Translations under genes and position numbers: made by a program
The notes under the pieces: generated by a model
The model's database searches: none
What the model saw: only the letters and a program-made list of their open reading frames with translations
What the model was told of the DNA's origin: nothing
In this document: positions 35,018 through 44,452 of the stretch, one piece after another
How positions within the stretch are numbered: position 1 is the first letter of the stretch
Layout of the letters: every line of letters begins with the position of its first letter
Assembly (NCBI RefSeq): GCF_010450875.1
Contig: NZ_CP048422.1
Coordinates: forward strand, 1,295,001 to 1,359,000
Length of the DNA: 64,000 nucleotides
Reading direction: 5' to 3'
DNA from: Sphingomonas insulae
GTDB lineage: Bacteria; Pseudomonadota; Alphaproteobacteria; Sphingomonadales; Sphingomonadaceae

Positions 35018-36412
35018 ATGAGTCTGTTACGCCGCAAGACGATCGTGGCGCAGCCGCCGGGGCAGCAGCTGGCGCGGACGCTGGGCTGGCCGCATCTGGT
35101 GGCGCTGGGCGTCGGCGCGATCGTCGGCACCGGTATTCTGACGCTGATCGGGGTCGGTGCCGATCGGGCCGGGCCGGCGGTGATCGTGTCGTTCGTCGTG
35201 GCGGGGGCGATCTGCGCCTGCGCGGCGCTCTGCTATGCCGAGATGGCGACGATGATCCCCGCGTCGGGATCGGCCTATACCTACAGCTACGCCGTGCTGG
35301 GCGAGGTGATCGCCTGGGTGGTGGGGTGGAGCCTGATCCTCGAATATTCGCTGGTGGTGTCGACCGTGGCGGTCGGCTGGTCGGGCTATGCGGTCGGATT
35401 CCTGAAGGGGTTGGGGATCGTCGTGCCGACCGCGCTGGCCAACGGGCCGGGGCTGGGCGGGGTGGTCAACCTGCCCGCGGTGGGGATCATCGCCGTGATC
35501 GCCGGCCTGCTGATGCTGGGGACGCGGGAAAGCGCGCGGATCAATACTGCGCTGGTCGTGCTGAAGATCGTGACGCTGGCGCTGTTCGTCGGCGTCGCGC
35601 TGCCGCATTTCGACGTCGCCAACCTGCATCCCTTCACCCCGTACGGCTATGGCAGCCCGACCGGCGAGGGCGGCGTGAAATACGGCGTAATGGGCGCGGC
35701 GGCGATCATCTTCTTCGCCTTCTACGGCTTCGACGCGATCTCGACCGCGGCGGAAGAGGCGAAGAATCCGGAGCGCGATCTGGCGATCGGGATCGTCGGA
35801 TCGATGTTGGCGTGCACCGCGATCTACATGATCGTCGCGGCGACCGCGGTCGGCGCGGTCAGCTATACCCGTTTCGGCGACAGCCCGGAGCCGCTGGCGC
35901 TGATCCTGCGCGAACTGAACCAGGGCCGGGTGGCGACGATCGTCGCGGCGGCGGCGGCCGTCGCGCTGCCGACGGTGCTGCTGGCGTTCCTGTACGGGCA
36001 GAGCCGAATCTTCCTCGTCATGGCGCGCGACGGGTTCCTGCCCGCGAGCCTTGCCAGGGTGAGCAAGCGCGGCACGCCGGTGCGGATCACGCTGATGACC
36101 GCGGTGTTCGTCGCGATTATCGCCGGGCTGGCGCCGCTGGACGTCATCGCCAGCCTCGCCAATGCGGGGACGCTGTGCGCATTCGTCGCGGTATCGGCGT
36201 GCGTGCTGGTGTCGCGGCGGCGCGATCCGGGTGCGCGGCGGCCGTTCCGGACGCCGCTGGCATGGGTGGTCGCGCCGCTGGCGATCGCCGGATGCCTCTA
36301 CCTCTTCACCAGCCTGCAGGTGGTGACGCAGGTGGCATTCGTCGGGTGGAATGCGTTCGGGCTGCTGGTGTATTTCCTCTACGCCCGAAGCCGGGCGCAG
36401 GTCGCGCACTGA
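35018..36412 (+). CDS. APC-superfamily amino-acid permease
   Basis: 464 residues with about 12 membrane segments. LVALGVGAIVGTGILTLIGVGADRAGPA near 28 is the conserved first helix of cationic amino-acid-transporter-type (CAT/YfnA) permeases, and ASGSAYTYSYAVLGEVIAWVVGWSLILEYSL near 85 is the third. FFAFYGFDAISTAAEEAKNPERDLAIGI near 230 is the substrate-site helix 6 region. Its likely substrates are basic or general amino acids. The stop overlaps the next start (TGATG). Confidence 0.9.
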   Translation: MSLLRRKTIVAQPPGQQLARTLGWPHLVALGVGAIVGTGILTLIGVGADRAGPAVIVSFVVAGAICACAALCYAEMATMIPASGSAYTYSYAVLGEVIAWVVGWSLILEYSLVVSTVAVGWSGYAVGFLKGLGIVVPTALANGPGLGGVVNLPAVGIIAVIAGLLMLGTRESARINTALVVLKIVTLALFVGVALPHFDVANLHPFTPYGYGSPTGEGGVKYGVMGAAAIIFFAFYGFDAISTAAEEAKNPERDLAIGIVGSMLACTAIYMIVAATAVGAVSYTRFGDSPEPLALILRELNQGRVATIVAAAAAVALPTVLLAFLYGQSRIFLVMARDGFLPASLARVSKRGTPVRITLMTAVFVAIIAGLAPLDVIASLANAGTLCAFVAVSACVLVSRRRDPGARRPFRTPLAWVVAPLAIAGCLYLFTSLQVVTQVAFVGWNAFGLLVYFLYARSRAQVAH

Positions 36413-37266
36413 TGCCGGGCTGGCATGTCGGCATCATCGGCGGGTCGGGACTCTACGATGTCGAGGGGATCGAGGATGGCCGCTGGGTCGATATCGCCAG
36501 CCCGTGGGGTGCGCCGTCCGATGCGATCTTCACCGGCCGGGTCGGGCCGGTCGCGGTGTCGTTCCTGCCGCGGCACGGGCGGGGGCATCGGATCAGCCCC
36601 GACGCGCTGAATGCCCGCGCCAACATCGATTGCCTGAAGCGGCTGGGCGTTACCGACGTGCTGGCGGTCTCGTCGGTCGGATCGCTGGTCGAGGACCGGC
36701 CGCCCGGCAGCTTCACGGTCGTCGACCAGTTCATCGACCGGACCAGGGGACGGCCGTCGAGCTTCTTCGGCACCGGCCTGGTCGCGCATGTCTCGATGGC
36801 CGATCCGGTGTGTCCGCGGCTGAGCGCCCTCATCGCCGAGGCGGCGGGGGACGCGGACCGGGGCGGCACCTATCTGGCGATGGAGGGGCCGCAATTCTCG
36901 ACGCGGGCGGAGAGCATGCTGTACCGGCAATGGGGCTGCCACGTCATCGGCATGACGGCGATGCCGGAGGCCAAATTGGCGCGCGAGGCGGAGCTGCCCT
37001 ATGCGCTGGTCGGGATGGTCACCGATTATGACTGCTGGCGCGAGGGAGAGGCGGCGGTGGACGTGGCGCAGGTGATCGCGCAACTGTCCGCCAACGCCGC
37101 CAAGGCGCGCGCGATGGTGGTGCGGTTTCTCCGGTCGCTGCCCGCGGCGCGGACGCCGTCGCCGATCGACACCTGTCTGGATAGCGCGATCATCACCGCC
37201 GGGCCGGCGCGGGATGCGGCTCTGATGGCGAAGCTGGACGCCGTCGCCGGCAGGGCGCTCCGTTAG
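36412..37266 (+). CDS. mtnP: S-methyl-5'-thioadenosine phosphorylase (PNP family)
   Basis: 284 residues. Phosphorolyses 5'-methylthioadenosine to adenine and methylthioribose-1-phosphate in polyamine and methionine salvage. The start carries IGGSGLYDVEG; FLPRHGRGHRISP near 49 is the phosphate-binding region, and YLAMEGPQFSTRAES near 170 and GMTAMPEAKLAREAELPYA near 195 are the MTAP substrate-site motifs. ATG 36412 shares its first base with the permease stop, and its stop overlaps the convergent DUF2141 gene by 4 bases. Confidence 0.94.
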   Translation: MPGWHVGIIGGSGLYDVEGIEDGRWVDIASPWGAPSDAIFTGRVGPVAVSFLPRHGRGHRISPDALNARANIDCLKRLGVTDVLAVSSVGSLVEDRPPGSFTVVDQFIDRTRGRPSSFFGTGLVAHVSMADPVCPRLSALIAEAAGDADRGGTYLAMEGPQFSTRAESMLYRQWGCHVIGMTAMPEAKLAREAELPYALVGMVTDYDCWREGEAAVDVAQVIAQLSANAAKARAMVVRFLRSLPAARTPSPIDTCLDSAIITAGPARDAALMAKLDAVAGRALR

Positions 37267-37739
37267 CGTTCCGGACCGATGCTGAAGCCGTGGCGATAGT
37301 TCATCGTCACGGCGACGCGGGTGGTGCCGGCACCGACGGGGATCGCGACCTGGGTGAAGCTGGGCTTCAGGCGCAGGATCGACAGCCTGGGATCGCGGGA
37401 GAAGGCACCGCCATCGCCGCTGTCGGACTTGCCGTTGGCGTTAGCGTCGTGGCGGACGGCGATGCCGTAGGTGCCGGGGCGGGGGACAGGCACGCACACC
37501 TCGACCGCGCGGCGGCCGCTGGCGGGCGCCTCGATCCGGGCGAGCCAGCGCCCCTTTTCCAGAAATCCGCCCTCGTCGTAAAGCTGGACGCGGACGTCGC
37601 CGGTGCTGGCGCGCAGACCGCGGATGTCGACGATCAGGCGATGCGGAGTGGCCGCGGTGCAGCCGGTGGTGGTGCCCTGGGCCGCGGCCGGCACGGGCAT
37701 CGACGCGAGCATGGCGAAGGGGACGAGCAAACGGATCAT
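37263..37739 (-). CDS. DUF2141 secreted protein
   Basis: 158 residues with a signal peptide (MIRLLVPFAMLASMPVPAAAQ). The body matches DUF2141: LIVDIRGLRASTGDVRVQLYDEGGFLEKGRW, then PGTYGIAVRHDANANGKSD, where DANANGKSD is the family's Asp-rich turn. It is a likely periplasmic or outer-membrane beta-sandwich with no known function. Its stop overlaps the convergent mtnP stop by 4 bases, so no terminator separates them. Confidence 0.85.
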   Translation of the reverse strand: MIRLLVPFAMLASMPVPAAAQGTTTGCTAATPHRLIVDIRGLRASTGDVRVQLYDEGGFLEKGRWLARIEAPASGRRAVEVCVPVPRPGTYGIAVRHDANANGKSDSGDGGAFSRDPRLSILRLKPSFTQVAIPVGAGTTRVAVTMNYRHGFSIGPER

Positions 37740-37993
37740 AGGCCGCGATTATAGCGGTCGATGTGGCGAGCATGTGTCGTCGCGGTGGCGGCGAAGCGGA
37801 ACAACACGAACAAGTGGGCACTCGTGAGGAAACGATCGGGGGCTATCGTTTCTGCTTTTGCAGCGATGTGGGTGGGCTTGGCTTTGGGGGTGGCGATTTA
37901 ACGGCTGTCGGGGGTGTAGGACAGCGGGTCGTGGTTTATCGTTGCTGTTCACGAGGTTGCAGACAGTGGCGTCCTACAGGCGTGGCGCACCCG

Positions 37994-38044
37994 CCCTCAC
38001 CCTGCGCCGCCTTCGGCGTCTTTCCCTCTCCCGATGGGAGAGGG
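37994..38044 (+). repeat. Two-hairpin intergenic repeat, copy A
   Basis: Begins CCCTCACCCT, then a small hairpin (CGCCG...CGGCG at 38005-38018), then a perfect 9-bp hairpin CCCTCTCCC-gat-GGGAGAGGG at 38024-38044. It shares layout with copies at 38101-38154 and 62920-62974, and resembles dispersed intergenic repeats common in proteobacteria. Confidence 0.75.
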
Positions 38045-38100
38045 ACGGCGGCGCGTAGCGATAGACGGGCGCGATATTGGTGACTGGCGCACCGCGCTTA

Positions 38101-38154
38101 CCCTCGCCCTATCGCCGCCTTTCGGCGTCTCTTCCCTCCCCCCGGTGGGAGGGG
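38101..38154 (+). repeat. Two-hairpin intergenic repeat, copy B
   Basis: Begins CCCTCGCCCT, followed by CGCCG...CGGCG and then CCCTCCC...GGGAGGGG (38134-38154). Same order and spacing as copy A, 57 bp upstream, with several base changes that keep the pairing. Confidence 0.7.
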
Positions 38155-38179
38155 AATGGGGCGGATCAGGCATTCTGAC

Positions 38180-38211
38180 AAAAAAGGGGAGGCGCCTTGC
38201 GGTGCCTCCCC
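38180..38211 (-). terminator. Rho-independent terminator of acnA
   Basis: On the minus strand, an 11-bp stem (GGGGAGGC arms extended by three pairs, one G-T) with a 4-base loop, followed by six T's. It lies 27 bases beyond the acnA stop. Classic terminator. Confidence 0.92.
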
Positions 38212-38237
38212 CTTCGATGGTGCGGTGAGCGCGCCGT

Positions 38238-40922
38238 TTATGCGGCGAGCTTGCGCAGCACGTATTGGAGGATGCCGCCGTTGAGGAAATATTCCAGCTC
38301 GTTGACGGTATCGATGCGGCAGCGCGTCTCGAACGTCTCGGTCGTGCCGTCGGCGCGGGCGAGCGTGACGGTGACCGTCTGGCGCGGACGCAGGTCGGCG
38401 ACGCCGGTGATCGTGAAGGTTTCCGATCCGTCGAGCTTCAGCGTCTCGCGGGTCACGCCGTCTGCGAACTGGAGCGGCAGGACGCCCATGCCGACGAGAT
38501 TCGAGCGGTGGATGCGTTCGAAGCTTTCGGTGATGACCGCGCGCACGCCGAGTAGGTTGGTGCCCTTCGCCGCCCAGTCGCGCGACGAGCCGGTGCCATA
38601 TTCCTTGCCCGCGACGATGACGAGCGGCGTGCCGTCCGCCTTGTGACGCATCGCGGCGTCATAGATCGGCATCGTTTCGCCGTTATATCGCGTCATGCCA
38701 CCCTCGACGCCCGGCACCATCTCGTTCCGGATGCGGATGTTGGCGAAGGTGCCGCGGACCATGACATGGTCGTTGCCGCGACGTGCGCCATAGCTGTTGA
38801 AGTCGGCACGGCTGACCTGCCGCTCCATCAGCCACTTGCCCGCCGGGCTGTCCGCCTTGATCGACCCTGCCGGCGAGATGTGGTCGGTGGTGATCGAATC
38901 GCCGAGGATCGCGAGCGGCTTTGCCTCGATGATGTCGGTGATCGGGCGCGGCGTCATTTCCAGACCGTCGAAATACGGCGGGTTGGCGACATAGGTCGAC
39001 CCCGACGGCCACGCGTAGGTGTCCGACTGGGTGATGTCGATCGCCTGCCACTTGCTGTCGCCGGCATAGACGTTGCCGTAGCGCGACCGGAACATCGTAT
39101 CGTCGATGTTCGCCGCCATCACGTCGGCGATTTCCTGGTTGGTCGGCCACACGTCCTTCAGGAACACGTCCTGACCGTCGGTCCCCTGGCCGAGCGGCGT
39201 TTCGGTCATGTCGAGCGTGACCGTTCCCTTCAGCGCATAGGCGACGACGAGCGGCGGCGAGGCGAGGAAGTTGGCGCGAACGTCGGGCGACACGCGCCCT
39301 TCGAAGTTGCGGTTGCCCGACAGGACCGAGGCGGCGACGAGATCGTTTTCGTTGATCGCGGCCGAGATCGGGCCCGGCAGCGGTCCCGAATTGCCGATGC
39401 AGGTGGTGCAGCCATAGCCGACCAGGTTGAAGCCGATCGCGTTGAGGTCGGTGGTGAGGCCGGCCTTGTCGAGATAGTCGGTGACGACCTGCGAACCGGG
39501 GGCGAGGCTGGTCTTGACCCACGGCTTGGGCTTGAGGCCCAGGGCGTTCGCCTTGCGCGCGACGAGGCCGGCGGCGACCAGCACCGACGGGTTCGAGGTG
39601 TTGGTGCACGACGTGATCGCGGCGATCACCACGTCGCCGTCGCCGATGTCATGGCCACGCTCGGGCACGTCGACGCGGGTCGGGCGCTCCTTGTGATAGA
39701 TCTTGAACAGGTCGCCGTTGAACACCTCGTCGACCTTGCCCAGGCTGACGCGGTCCTGCGGGCGCTTCGGGCCGGCGAGGCTGGCGGTGACGCTGCCCAT
39801 GTCGAGTTCGAGCGTGTCGGTGAACACCGGTTCGGGCGCATCGTCGAAGCGCCAGAAGCCGTTCGCCTTCGCATAGGCCTCGACCAGCGCGATGTTCTCG
39901 TCGGACCGCGCGGTGAGGCGCATATAGTCCATCGTCTTGTCGTCGATCGGGAAGAAGCCGCAGGTGGCGCCATATTCTGGCGCCATGTTGGCGATGGTCG
40001 CACGGTCGGCGAGCGTCATGGAGGAGAGGCCGGGGCCGTAGAATTCGACGAAGCGGCCGACGACGCCCTTGGCGCGCAGCATCTGGGTAACGGTGAGCAC
40101 GAGGTCGGTCGCCGTGATGCCTTCGCGCAATGCGCCGGTCAGCTTGAAGCCGACGACTTCGGGGATCAGCATCGAGACGGGCTGGCCGAGCATCGCCGCC
40201 TCCGCCTCGATCCCGCCGACGCCCCAGCCGAGCACGCCCAGGCCGTTGATCATCGTGGTGTGGCTGTCGGTGCCGACGAGCGTGTCGGGATAGGCGATCG
40301 CCGTGCCGTCGCCATGATCGCCGACGCTGTCCGACGACCACACCGCCTGGCCGATATATTCGAGGTTCACCTGATGGCAGATGCCGGTGCCCGGCGGCAC
40401 CACCTTGAAATTGTCGAGCGCGGCCGAACCCCATTTCAGGAATTCGTAGCGTTCGCCGTTGCGCTGATATTCCAGTTCGACGTTATCGTCGAACGCCTGC
40501 GGCGTGCCGAATTCGTCGACCATGACCGAATGGTCGATGACGAGGTGGACGGGAACCTGCGGATTGATCTTGGCCGCGTCGCCGCCCAGCTTGGTGATCG
40601 CATCGCGCATCGCGGCGAGGTCGACGACGCACGGCACGCCGGTGAAATCCTGCATCAGCACGCGCGCCGGGCGATACTGGATCTCGCGGTCCGAACGGCG
40701 TTCCTGCTGCCAGTCCACGATCGCCTGCACGTCGGCCTCGGTCACGGTCTTGCCGTCCTCGAAGCGGAGCATGTTCTCGAGCAGCACCTTCATCGAGAAG
40801 GGCAGGCGGCTGATGTCGCCGAATTTCGCTGCGGCCTTTTCCAGGCTGTAATAGTCGTAGGTCTTGCCGCCAACCGTCAGGGTCGTGCGGGTATTCAGGC
40901 TGTCCTGGCCGATGGCGGTCAT
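38238..40922 (-). CDS. acnA: Aconitate hydratase A (aconitase)
   Basis: 894 residues, the usual AcnA length. Isomerises citrate to isocitrate in the TCA cycle. It has [18 protein letters not shown] near 99, [12 protein letters not shown] near 245, and the cluster-binding cysteines in [12 protein letters not shown] and [13 protein letters not shown]. The C-terminal swivel domain carries [25 protein letters not shown] 40922 (MTAIGQDSL) has AAGGA ahead of it; the longer frame start at 40952 is less likely. It is monocistronic, with its own terminator. Confidence 0.97.
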   Translation of the reverse strand: MTAIGQDSLNTRTTLTVGGKTYDYYSLEKAAAKFGDISRLPFSMKVLLENMLRFEDGKTVTEADVQAIVDWQQERRSDREIQYRPARVLMQDFTGVPCVVDLAAMRDAITKLGGDAAKINPQVPVHLVIDHSVMVDEFGTPQAFDDNVELEYQRNGERYEFLKWGSAALDNFKVVPPGTGICHQVNLEYIGQAVWSSDSVGDHGDGTAIAYPDTLVGTDSHTTMINGLGVLGWGVGGIEAEAAMLGQPVSMLIPEVVGFKLTGALREGITATDLVLTVTQMLRAKGVVGRFVEFYGPGLSSMTLADRATIANMAPEYGATCGFFPIDDKTMDYMRLTARSDENIALVEAYAKANGFWRFDDAPEPVFTDTLELDMGSVTASLAGPKRPQDRVSLGKVDEVFNGDLFKIYHKERPTRVDVPERGHDIGDGDVVIAAITSCTNTSNPSVLVAAGLVARKANALGLKPKPWVKTSLAPGSQVVTDYLDKAGLTTDLNAIGFNLVGYGCTTCIGNSGPLPGPISAAINENDLVAASVLSGNRNFEGRVSPDVRANFLASPPLVVAYALKGTVTLDMTETPLGQGTDGQDVFLKDVWPTNQEIADVMAANIDDTMFRSRYGNVYAGDSKWQAIDITQSDTYAWPSGSTYVANPPYFDGLEMTPRPITDIIEAKPLAILGDSITTDHISPAGSIKADSPAGKWLMERQVSRADFNSYGARRGNDHVMVRGTFANIRIRNEMVPGVEGGMTRYNGETMPIYDAAMRHKADGTPLVIVAGKEYGTGSSRDWAAKGTNLLGVRAVITESFERIHRSNLVGMGVLPLQFADGVTRETLKLDGSETFTITGVADLRPRQTVTVTLARADGTTETFETRCRIDTVNELEYFLNGGILQYVLRKLAA

Positions 40923-41082
40923 CGTGGTTCCTTCGTTATGCCCAGGGCGCACGGGGAGGCGGCGGGTCAGCCGCGCGCGCGCGAGAGCGCTTCAGCAAAA
41001 GCGTATGTCTCCGCGGCCTTAGCAAGGGGTTTCCGGCGGGGGAAGCGCATATGCTGCGCCTGCGTGAAACGGTGTCGCGGCG

Positions 41083-41721
41083 TCAGGTAGAGCGCAGCGC
41101 GTCGACTTCGACGATCACCTGTTCCAACCGGGCGAGTTCGGCGGTGGCGCCGAGCAGGTCGAGCGCCACCCACGCCTTCATCAGGTGATCGCCGGCCTGA
41201 TCCAGCCACTGCGCGCGTTCGGTCGGCTGGCGGCCGGCGGCGCGCAGGTCGACCCGCATCTCGATCGCGGCAACGGTGCGGCGGGCGAGATCGACGAGCG
41301 TCGCCTGCTCCTGCGCATCGAGGCCGTCGCGCGGCTTGGTGTCGATGACGCAGATCGTGCCGATGCGGGTGCCATCGCGCATGGTCAGCGGCGCGCCGGC
41401 GTAGAAGCGGATGCCGGTGCCGCCGGTGACGTTGGGATAGTCGTGGAAGCGGGGATCGACGGTGGCATCGGGGACGACCATGACGCCGTCCTGCTCGACC
41501 ACCCTGGCGCAGAAGGATTCCTCGATCGGGGTTTCGACGACGTCGAGGCCGATACGCGCCTTGAACCATTGCCGGCGCGCCTCGACGATCGAGATGGTCG
41601 AGATCGGCGTGCCCAGTTGCTGCGCCGCAGCGGCGACCAGCGCATCATATTGGTGATCCGCCAGCGGTTCGTGCAATCCGTAACGATCCGCGTTGCCGTC
41701 CGTCTCGTTCGCCATGATCAT
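41083..41721 (-). CDS. GAF-domain protein
   Basis: About 212 residues, mostly one GAF domain: LGTPISTISIVEARRQWFKARIGL, then the ESFCARVVEQDGVMVVPDATVDPRF segment and FYAGAPLTMRDGTRIGTICVID. This arrangement matches GAF sensor domains that come before GGDEF or kinase modules, but no output domain follows. The C-terminal ~60 residues are helical and may dimerise. ATG 41721 (MIMANETDG) follows GAGGCGGGG; 41715 and 41772 are alternatives. A stand-alone GAF may act as a small-molecule or light-sensing partner; the ligand is unknown. Confidence 0.85.
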   Translation of the reverse strand: MIMANETDGNADRYGLHEPLADHQYDALVAAAAQQLGTPISTISIVEARRQWFKARIGLDVVETPIEESFCARVVEQDGVMVVPDATVDPRFHDYPNVTGGTGIRFYAGAPLTMRDGTRIGTICVIDTKPRDGLDAQEQATLVDLARRTVAAIEMRVDLRAAGRQPTERAQWLDQAGDHLMKAWVALDLLGATAELARLEQVIVEVDALRST

Positions 41722-41813
41722 CCCCGCCTCGTCCCTGCGCGGCAACGTAGCAGCGGCGAAAACGGACTCCACTATATTCCTAACGGTGCGTTAAGAAACT
41801 TGACTGATCCAGA

Positions 41814-42524
41814 TCATAATTTGTCGTCGTGGCCGACGATCGCCTCGCCGGTGGCCAAAGTCTTGCCGCGGGTGATGATGACGCGGTCGCCGAGCTTCGC
41901 CTCGGCGAACAGCAACTTGGCGAAGGCGGTGGGGACGCCGATGCAGCCGTGGGTGGCATAGCCCCAGGCGACCTCGGTGCCATGGACCGAGACGCCGTCG
42001 TCGGTCAGCCGCAACGTATAGGGCATCGGCGCGCCATAGATGCTGGAGACGTGGTGCGCGTCCTTCATCGTGATCGGGAAGCTGCCGAGCGGGGTCGGCT
42101 TGTCGTCGGTGCCGTACAGGATCGCGGCGGCGCCGATCTCATACCCGCCGCGGAACACCGACAGCACCTGCGCGGCGAGATCGACGGTGATGATGACCGG
42201 GCCGTCGGGAATACCCTTGGTATCCCAGGCGTAATCGCCGAACTTGATCGGACCGATGTCGAGCACGCGCTTGACGACGAGCGGGTCGGGGGTCGGGGCG
42301 GACGTCGGCGTGGACAGCGGGCCGGGTGCTGGCATCGCCTGTCGCCGGACAGGCAATGCGGCGGCCGGGGCCGCGGTCGGGGCGGCGAGCGCGGACGATG
42401 CCGGCGGGTGCGGCACGACCGCCGGGGCGCGGCGATCGACGCCGACGGCCGCCGCAGCGGCGATGCCGAGCGCCGCGACGGCGAGGATCAGCTTGGCCGC
42501 GATGGCCTGGCGACGGTCGGCCAA
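41814..42524 (-). CDS. L,D-transpeptidase (YkuD domain)
   Basis: 236 residues. An N-terminal signal anchor (KLILAVAALGIAAAAAVGV) and a Pro/Ala-rich linker (30-80) lead to a C-terminal YkuD catalytic domain. The motif is complete: His181 (SVHGTE) and catalytic Cys194 in THGCIGVP. These enzymes make 3-3 cross-links in peptidoglycan or attach proteins to it. The domain begins near PVIITVDLAAQVLSVFRGG. It is divergent from the TolA-like gene, with 158 bp between. Confidence 0.92.
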   Translation of the reverse strand: MADRRQAIAAKLILAVAALGIAAAAAVGVDRRAPAVVPHPPASSALAAPTAAPAAALPVRRQAMPAPGPLSTPTSAPTPDPLVVKRVLDIGPIKFGDYAWDTKGIPDGPVIITVDLAAQVLSVFRGGYEIGAAAILYGTDDKPTPLGSFPITMKDAHHVSSIYGAPMPYTLRLTDDGVSVHGTEVAWGYATHGCIGVPTAFAKLLFAEAKLGDRVIITRGKTLATGEAIVGHDDKL

Positions 42525-42682
42525 ACGATGCTCCCGGGATGGCGAGGCGGCGAGGATGCGCCAGATTCGCGCGCCAGGCTAGCCGCGGGATCGCGCCGTC
42601 CCGTCGCGAGACAGATGGCGGCCGCGTCAACGATCGGGTGACGTGCTGGCGCGCGGCGGCGGCGCGCGATAGCATCGGCGCG

Positions 42683-43243
42683 ATGGCGAAGCTGAAGGTC
42701 TATCGCACCCCGATCGGGTTTCACGATGCCTATGTCGCGGCGCCAAGCCAGAAGGCGGCGTTGCAGGCCTGGGGCAGCACGCGCGACCTGTTCGCGCGCG
42801 GCATGGCAGAGGTGGTGACCGACCCGGCGCTGACCGGCGCGGCGCTGGCGCAACCGGGGACGGTCATCAAGCGGTCGCGCGGCAGTGCCGCCGAGCAGAT
42901 CGCCGCGTTGCCGCCGACGCGCAAGGCACAGCGGAAGCCGGTCGACGAGACACCCGACGTTGCCTCCGACCCCGAACCCAAATCCCCGCCCAAGCCCAAG
43001 CCCAAGCCCAAGCCCAAGCCCAAGCCCGATCGCGGTGCGCTTTCCGATGCCGACCATGCGCTGGCGGATGCCGTGGCGCGGCATCGCAGCGACGATCGCG
43101 CGTTGCGGGCCGAGGAGGCGGCGCTGGCCAAACGGCGGCGGACGATGGAGCGCGACCAGCAGGACGAACGGGCCCGGCTGGAGGCGGCACGGGAACGTGC
43201 GGCGGAGGCCTATGCACGGGCGCTGCGGCTGTGGAGAGGCTAG
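42683..43243 (+). CDS. Sphingomonad-type 'TolA-like' protein with Pro-Lys repeat
   Basis: 186 residues. The first 75 (MAKLKVYRTPIGFHDAYVAAPSQKAALQAWGS) form a compact conserved domain of a kind often annotated in sphingomonads as 'cell envelope biogenesis protein TolA'. A Pro-Lys repeat (PKPKPKPKPK) at about 103-115 is followed by a charged coiled coil rich in Arg/Glu/Ala. There is no membrane segment or signal, so the TolA name rests only on low-complexity similarity. The (Pro-Lys) stretch is written by a perfect hexanucleotide repeat. Function is unknown. Confidence 0.75.
   Translation: MAKLKVYRTPIGFHDAYVAAPSQKAALQAWGSTRDLFARGMAEVVTDPALTGAALAQPGTVIKRSRGSAAEQIAALPPTRKAQRKPVDETPDVASDPEPKSPPKPKPKPKPKPKPDRGALSDADHALADAVARHRSDDRALRAEEAALAKRRRTMERDQQDERARLEAARERAAEAYARALRLWRG
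42989..43024 (+). repeat. Coding hexanucleotide repeat (CCCAAG)6
   Basis: Six identical CCCAAG units in frame inside the TolA-like gene, encoding Pro-Lys pairs. Because the unit is six bases, gain or loss of copies changes linker length without breaking the frame. Confidence 0.92.
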
Positions 43244-43323
43244 GCCGGGGACGGGCACGCCGGCGACCGGGCGGAACATTGCCCTGCGAACCGGGGTTGG
43301 ATGGGCCTGAAAGGATCCTCCAC

Positions 43324-43632
43324 ATGTCCCACATCCCCAGTTCCGCGATGAAGCACGCCGGCCCCGTCCACCACGAGGACGCCGCGCCGCCCGCGCCGAC
43401 CGCAGCGCAGGAGGCCGGTGCGGACTCCGGAGCGGCGGCCGGCATCGGCACCGGGGCATGGATCGCGATCGGCGGCACGTTGCTGGCGGGTGCCGCCGCG
43501 GCGATCGCGGTGCCGTTGCTGCGCGCCCGTGCCACCCCGGTGCCGACCCGCCGCGGCAAGAAGGCGACGCCGCGCAAGCCGGCGGGCAAGACGGCGCGCA
43601 AACCCAAGGCCGGCAAGGCCGCCAACGCCTGA
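43324..43632 (+). CDS. Small membrane protein with a histone-H1-like basic tail
   Basis: 102 residues: an Ala/acidic N-terminus (AAPPAPTAAQEAGADSG), one membrane segment (GAWIAIGGTLLAGAAAAIAVPLL, about 45-67), and a C-terminal Lys/Arg/Ala/Pro tail (KKATPRKPAGKTARKPKAG) like bacterial H1-type or AlgP tails. By the positive-inside rule the tail should be cytoplasmic, so it could touch DNA, RNA or acidic lipids. AAAGGATCC precedes ATG 43324. I know no family function. Confidence 0.7.
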   Translation: MSHIPSSAMKHAGPVHHEDAAPPAPTAAQEAGADSGAAAGIGTGAWIAIGGTLLAGAAAAIAVPLLRARATPVPTRRGKKATPRKPAGKTARKPKAGKAANA

Positions 43633-43839
43633 TCCCGCCCGGCGATCGGCACTCTGCGTCGCCCATCGGTCCATTGTGGTGGTTTTCGTGGCGGCATGGC
43701 CGATCCGTGTTACACGATACTACCAGTAACGAACGGATGGCCGACGACGGGTGGTTGGAGAAATCAGGGTAACAGGCAGCGGGTGGCCGGCTGGCATGAT
43801 GCGCTTGCATCGTCGCGCGTCCGGCGAGACAGCGGTGTG

Positions 43840-44412
43840 GTGACCGACCCCAACCGATTCGACCGGCTGACCCGACGCCACCGCGAATGCCTGCGCGGGG
43901 TGCGCGAACTCAAGGGTTCGAAGGAAATCGCCGATGCGCTCGGCATCGAAAAATCGACTGTCGACAAATATCTGACCGAGGCGGTGAAGGTGCTGGGCGC
44001 CCGCAACCGGCGCGAGGCCGCCTTGCTGCTGGCCGATCACGACGCCCGCGAGCAGGTGGCGGATGCCGCCGGGCCGACCGAAAAGGCCATCGATGCGACC
44101 CCCGATAAAATGGGGGGTGATTTTACACGGCTATCCGTTTCCCCTTTTCCCCTGCCATCCGCTGCTTCGCCGGACGAGGTGATCGTCGGGGCACCGGGGG
44201 TTTCCGGGGAGGCGCCTTCCAGGCCGCGTTCCCCGGGAATCCGGTTGCCCTTCCGGCGGGAAGGACAGAGGGACAACGACCAGACGGTCGGTGACCGGTT
44301 GATCTGGATACAGGCCATTACGTTGGGCATCGCCATTGCGTTCGGGATGCTCATGACCGGCCTGCAGGTATTGACCGGCCTGATCGAAAACGTCGCCCAA
44401 CGCCTTCCCTGA
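43840..44412 (+). CDS. Membrane-tethered LuxR-type HTH regulator
   Basis: 190 residues. It opens directly with a LuxR/FixJ-type helix-turn-helix: RFDRLTRRHRECLRGVRELKGSKEIADALGIEKSTVDKYLTEAVKVLGARNRREAALLL. There is no receiver domain. A linker of ~80 residues follows, then one membrane segment near the C-terminus (WIQAITLGIAIAFGMLMTGLQVL). So the DNA-binding domain is N-terminal and cytoplasmic with a C-terminal anchor. GTG 43840 puts the homology right at the start; ATG 43696 adds 48 residues of unlikely sequence. Sphingomonads have many such proteins, usually next to a small partner, as here. Confidence 0.8.
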   Translation: MTDPNRFDRLTRRHRECLRGVRELKGSKEIADALGIEKSTVDKYLTEAVKVLGARNRREAALLLADHDAREQVADAAGPTEKAIDATPDKMGGDFTRLSVSPFPLPSAASPDEVIVGAPGVSGEAPSRPRSPGIRLPFRREGQRDNDQTVGDRLIWIQAITLGIAIAFGMLMTGLQVLTGLIENVAQRLP

Positions 44413-44452
44413 CTCCAGCGCGAGCATCCCGTCACGGGATGGAAAGGTGGCC

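Larger units (their letters stand above)
37740..38237. other. Intergenic region carrying two repeat elements and the acnA terminator
   Basis: 498 bp with no convincing gene. It holds two copies of a two-hairpin repeat (37994-38044 and 38101-38154) and the rho-independent terminator of the minus-strand acnA gene (38180-38211). The remaining ~250 bp (37740-37990) shows no structure I can name. Confidence 0.7.
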
